Assembly: GCF_030503435.1 (NCBI RefSeq)
Contig: NZ_JAUKPO010000009.1
Location: 175,211-239,210, forward strand
Source of the DNA: Rhodocytophaga aerolata
GTDB taxonomy: Bacteria > Bacteroidota > Bacteroidia > Cytophagales > 172606-1
Length of the DNA stretch: 64,000 nt
Reading direction: 5' to 3'
Shown here piece after piece: positions 62,201-64,000 of this stretch. The position numbers were made by a program, and so were the translations under genes. The notes under the pieces were generated by a model. It worked only from the letters and a program-made list of their open reading frames with translations. It made no database searches and was not told the origin of the DNA. Each line of letters opens with the position of its first letter. Position 1 is the stretch's first letter.

Positions 62201-64000
62201 CTACCTCTGTGGCCACCGTAAAACGCCAGTCGACGGAGGCAATACCTCTGAAAGGATTGCCCGCCTCATCGGTTACTCCCCCAGCCGGAATTTCTACACT
62301 TACCTGGGCTCCAGCCGGAAAATCAGCAGAAGGGTTAATGGTGAGAATATTATCTGCTATAGAGACTTGTGCCTGGTCGGTAAGGGCAATAGTCCGGGCT
62401 ACATTATTAACAGTTAGTTGAATGTTTCCAGTTTTCCGGACGATAGTTTCATTAAAGGTAATCACCAGATTTTCTCCTGTAGGTATATTAACAGCTCCAT
62501 TAGCAGGCGAAACAGAACTTACCAGCGGTGCTGTATTATCGGAAGCAGGAGAAGTGGTAAACTGCCAGGTGCTATTATCGGTGATTCCTGCAAATGCATT
62601 GTCTGCCAGATCGGTGATGGCTCCTTGCGTGATCCGGATGTTTAGCGATTCACCAGAAGGTAAATTCTGGGGCGGATTAATGGTCACTACCTCCTCGGCA
62701 ATCGTTACAACAGCCTCTGTAATAGCAATGGTTTGGAGCAGGGTGGCTCCCTGATAAATGGTAATATTGCCGGTTGTTCCTTTTTTTACAGCTTCATTAA
62801 AGGTAATTTCCAGATTGGTAGCCGGAGCAACTCCGGTAGCTGTATTGGCTGGCAAAAAGCTGACTACTTCCGGTGCTTCGGTATCTACCGGACCGGTGTT
62901 GGTGATAATGGTAAAACTCCAGGTGGTAGCATCCGTGCCTTCAAATACGTTACCTGCTAAGTCAGTAATGGCCCCTTCGGGAATTTCAACATTGACTGTA
63001 GCTCCCTGAGCAAAATTAGCTGGGGGATTAATCGTTACCTTGTTTCCATTAAAGCTAACTGCATTACTGGAAACAGGGATAGGCTGTGTGGTGTTGCCTG
63101 TTCTTAATACAATCGTACCAGAACCTGCTTTCACTGGTTCATCAAAAGTTATTTCCAGGTTGGTGTTCGCTGGTATGTCCTCTGATTTGTCAGCAGGCGT
63201 ATAGAGGGTAGCTTTGGGTGCAGTAATATCTGTTGGAGTTTCTTCAAGAATAGTAAACTGCCAGGAGGTGTTGTCGGTAATCCCTGCAAAGCTATTGCCC
63301 GCCTGATCTGTAAAGGCACCTTGTTCGATTACTAAATAAATGCTTGCTCCTTCAGCAAAGGTTGCAGCCGGATTGATCGTGACTTGCTTGTCTGAGAGAG
63401 TTACTTTGTTGCTGTTGGCGGCAAACTCTTCTAATAAGACATTATTTTGATAAATACTGATTTTTTTATCCGTAGCCTGGATTGCCTCACTAAAGGTAAT
63501 AATTAATGCCGCATCTTGTGCCACATTGGTTGCTCCATTTGCTGGAGAAAGTGTAACTACGGTTGGAGCAGTATTATCCGGCTGGGCAGCAGTGGTAAAT
63601 TGCCAGGTTGAATTATCTGTAATACCAGCATAGGCATTATCCGCTAAGTCTGTTACCGCACCCTGACTAATTTGAATGGTAATTGCTACGCCGGCTGGCA
63701 GATCCTGAGGTGGATTAATGATTAATACAGTATTGGCAACGGTAACAGCTGTACTGGCTATATCAATGGTTTGGAGCAGGGTAGTGCCCTGGTAGATAGT
63801 AATGTTCCCTAAAGTGCCTTTCTGGATGGCTTCGGTAAAGGTTAGGGAGAGATTGCTATTGGTGGCTACATTGGTAGCAGCATTGGCCGGGCTATAGCTA
63901 CTTACTGTTGGTGCTTGGGTATCTTGTGGGTCAACGATGGTAAAGTTCCAGGCCGTGTTGGCAGCAATACCGGCAAAGGCATTACCGGCAAGGTCAGCAA
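59241..64000 (-). CDS. Giant secreted Ig-like repeat protein with T9SS C-terminal sorting domain, N-terminus beyond the right edge
   Basis: The frame is open from the stop at 59241 to the right edge, so about 1,585 residues are seen and the start lies outside. Nine full and one partial SbsA-type Ig-like (BIG_5) repeats of about 105 residues fill 60860-64000; each begins like DTxAPxVxSxSPAD and carries LxITFxExVxKGxG, TINPPxDFPxG and ITDxxWNFTI. A non-repeat region of about 450 residues follows (KKGWNQIGNPYNFTVSW). The C-terminal 90 residues are a FlgD-like/T9SS type A sorting domain (YPNPF, DIQGKLI, AGMYLYKLET). It is likely a surface adhesin or a very large matrix protein exported by T9SS (inference). 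A GTG codon at 63524 is internal to the repeats, not the true start. Confidence 0.92.
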   Translation of the reverse strand, partial: ADLAGNAFAGIAANTAWNFTIVDPQDTQAPTVSSYSPANAATNVATNSNLSLTFTEAIQKGTLGNITIYQGTTLLQTIDIASTAVTVANTVLIINPPQDLPAGVAITIQISQGAVTDLADNAYAGITDNSTWQFTTAAQPDNTAPTVVTLSPANGATNVAQDAALIITFSEAIQATDKKISIYQNNVLLEEFAANSNKVTLSDKQVTINPAATFAEGASIYLVIEQGAFTDQAGNSFAGITDNTSWQFTILEETPTDITAPKATLYTPADKSEDIPANTNLEITFDEPVKAGSGTIVLRTGNTTQPIPVSSNAVSFNGNKVTINPPANFAQGATVNVEIPEGAITDLAGNVFEGTDATTWSFTIITNTGPVDTEAPEVVSFLPANTATGVAPATNLEITFNEAVKKGTTGNITIYQGATLLQTIAITEAVVTIAEEVVTINPPQNLPSGESLNIRITQGAITDLADNAFAGITDNSTWQFTTSPASDNTAPLVSSVSPANGAVNIPTGENLVITFNETIVRKTGNIQLTVNNVARTIALTDQAQVSIADNILTINPSADFPAGAQVSVEIPAGGVTDEAGNPFRGIASVDWRFTVATEVDKTPPTVTLLSPADNASDVPVNANLTLTFAEPVKKGTGLVTVSQYGFDREIPIDDQSISVNGNTVSIDLESDFLPGTNVYVLLPAGIFTDLAGNAYAGITDPSGWNFTVANSPDISKPIVNSLSPSDNSTDIAANTKLVLIFNKQLVKGQGNIILTHGTSSQTIDVSSSAVTITGDTVTIDPPTDFPSESYVSVLIMPGVFKDIAGNAFEGILDADTWNFTIIDTKAPTLISLFPDDNASNIPANINLVLAFDENISKGSGQIIITDGDSSQTIDITSDAVIVSGATVIINPPVDFPYGAQVSIQIPEGAFVDASGNPFAGLTGGSSWNLTISAFSDTSAPIAISFSPADNSTAVPANANLEIVFSENVTKGSGSITINQGSNTQTIDITSADVLIEGTKVTINPPADFPSGEQVYVLIPAGAIKDQANNPYAGISEATGWNFTIDASIPVSIVSQNFPELIQSSAANVEVSIELNRVEEGMKVELVSRGIASADWNRQQLNSATVRFPATLAQTQFDEIGLEYYFDVTLPSGIKLASDTGYTYIQYVGNGLDIPDLQSGSTVDAYQIISIPLDLANNQISAVVEDDLNEYNIKKWRFFNYRNGLLSEYQNGLTSIETGNGYWLISRNPANINTGEGTTVKVRSSNPYVLRLKKGWNQIGNPYNFTVSWNDVKAYNKLPEGLGNLRVFESEYKDSDLLRRFRGAFVFADEDMVIQIPVLKNKAANGRISVEQEDNFNLNSLWEVNFSLLSKEMNYRLGGAGMNPDADFSKDRYDDITVPRFVKYLEMNFRHEEYFAPKFTKDIRPVEPNQTWDFTVESNISAQAVTLGWKKFLSEKMDQTKKLVLYDITHDKAVDLLKNENYVFHQDSLTQFKLFFGTPEYIQENLQAYQTIMIGNYPNPFRESTTFAFRLSAAAKTYQVRLLVYDIQGKLISTLTEGALDAGTHEITWDGTNDSGRKLPAGMYLYKLETVSENGSKLFTHKLVIQ
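60860..64000 (-). repeat. Tandem BIG_5 Ig-like coding repeats
   Basis: At least nine repeats of about 320 bp encode the Ig-like domains of the giant protein. They are conserved at the protein motif level but visibly diverged in DNA, so recent duplication is not obvious. Confidence 0.88.

Noticed and set aside
1..64000. tRNA, rRNA, CRISPR arrays, insertion sequences, prophage genes, restriction or defence islands
   Set aside because: I scanned intergenic regions for tRNA-like T-arm motifs, repeated spacers and transposase- or integrase-like products and found none; a tool-based scan would be needed to exclude small RNAs.

Overview
The window looks like a chromosomal segment of a member of the Bacteroidota, most likely order Cytophagales. 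The evidence is a giant secreted protein with a type IX secretion (T9SS) C-terminal sorting domain, many Bacteroidota-type families (DUF5723, DUF4142, DUF3244-like, TonB C-terminal proteins with a GCDEEAL motif), -7 elements of the form TAnnTTTG upstream of many genes, very few Shine-Dalgarno-like sites, and an AT-rich genome. Assignment to a genus is not possible from the sequence alone. I saw no rRNA, tRNA, CRISPR array, prophage or insertion sequence; the segment reads as stable chromosome with accessory secreted proteins.

Layout. 1-2.1 kb: a CheY-like response regulator (cut by the left edge) downstream of a soluble PAS-PAS histidine kinase. 2.5-10.5 kb: housekeeping genes (dinB, a GNAT acetyltransferase, tyrS, a DUF5723 barrel protein, hemA) and a membrane histidine kinase divergent from hemA. 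10.6-14 kb: a three-gene operon of circularly permuted ATP-grasp, alpha-E and transglutaminase-like proteins. 14.2-17.2 kb: ogt-type methyltransferase, erythromycin-esterase-like protein, cysM. 17.3-19.3 kb: an ECF sigma factor overlapping a transmembrane anti-sigma protein that also carries a TonB C-terminal domain. 19.5-23.1 kb: a small secreted protein, then a LytS/LytR pair whose last gene overlaps a lipoprotein with three starch-binding-like repeats. 23.2-31 kb: RlpA, a DUF4177-like protein, a subtilisin with a long charged insert, a nucleoside transporter, SlyD, AcpH and an M61 peptidase. 31-36.4 kb: small conserved unknowns, a RarD-type permease, two DUF2382/YsnF stress proteins and a thioesterase. 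36.5-42.2 kb: uvrA, a second ECF sigma with an overlapping small gene, nth and a YebC/TACO1 protein. 42.3-45.6 kb: glycosylasparaginase plus GH29 fucosidase. 45.7-47.7 kb: a DUF4142 protein split by about 200 low-complexity residues and a small secreted unknown. 47.8-52.7 kb: the prkA - DUF444 - spoVR operon. 53.2-58.6 kb: a periplasmic FKBP, a TonB-domain protein, rnr and a GH5-like glycosidase. 58.7-64 kb: a giant Ig-like repeat protein running off the right edge and a small secreted partner.

How the parts fit. Three envelope-signalling modules (ECF/anti-sigma-TonB, LytSR-lipoprotein, ECF/small protein) and three histidine kinases sit among glycan- and protein-degrading secreted enzymes, fitting a gliding or surface-living heterotroph. 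Strong hairpin terminators mark many gene ends, including most convergent junctions. The best candidates for new biology are the sigma/anti-sigma-TonB fusion, the LytSR operon with a triple carbohydrate-binding-like lipoprotein, the split DUF4142 protein, and the giant repeat protein with its partner.
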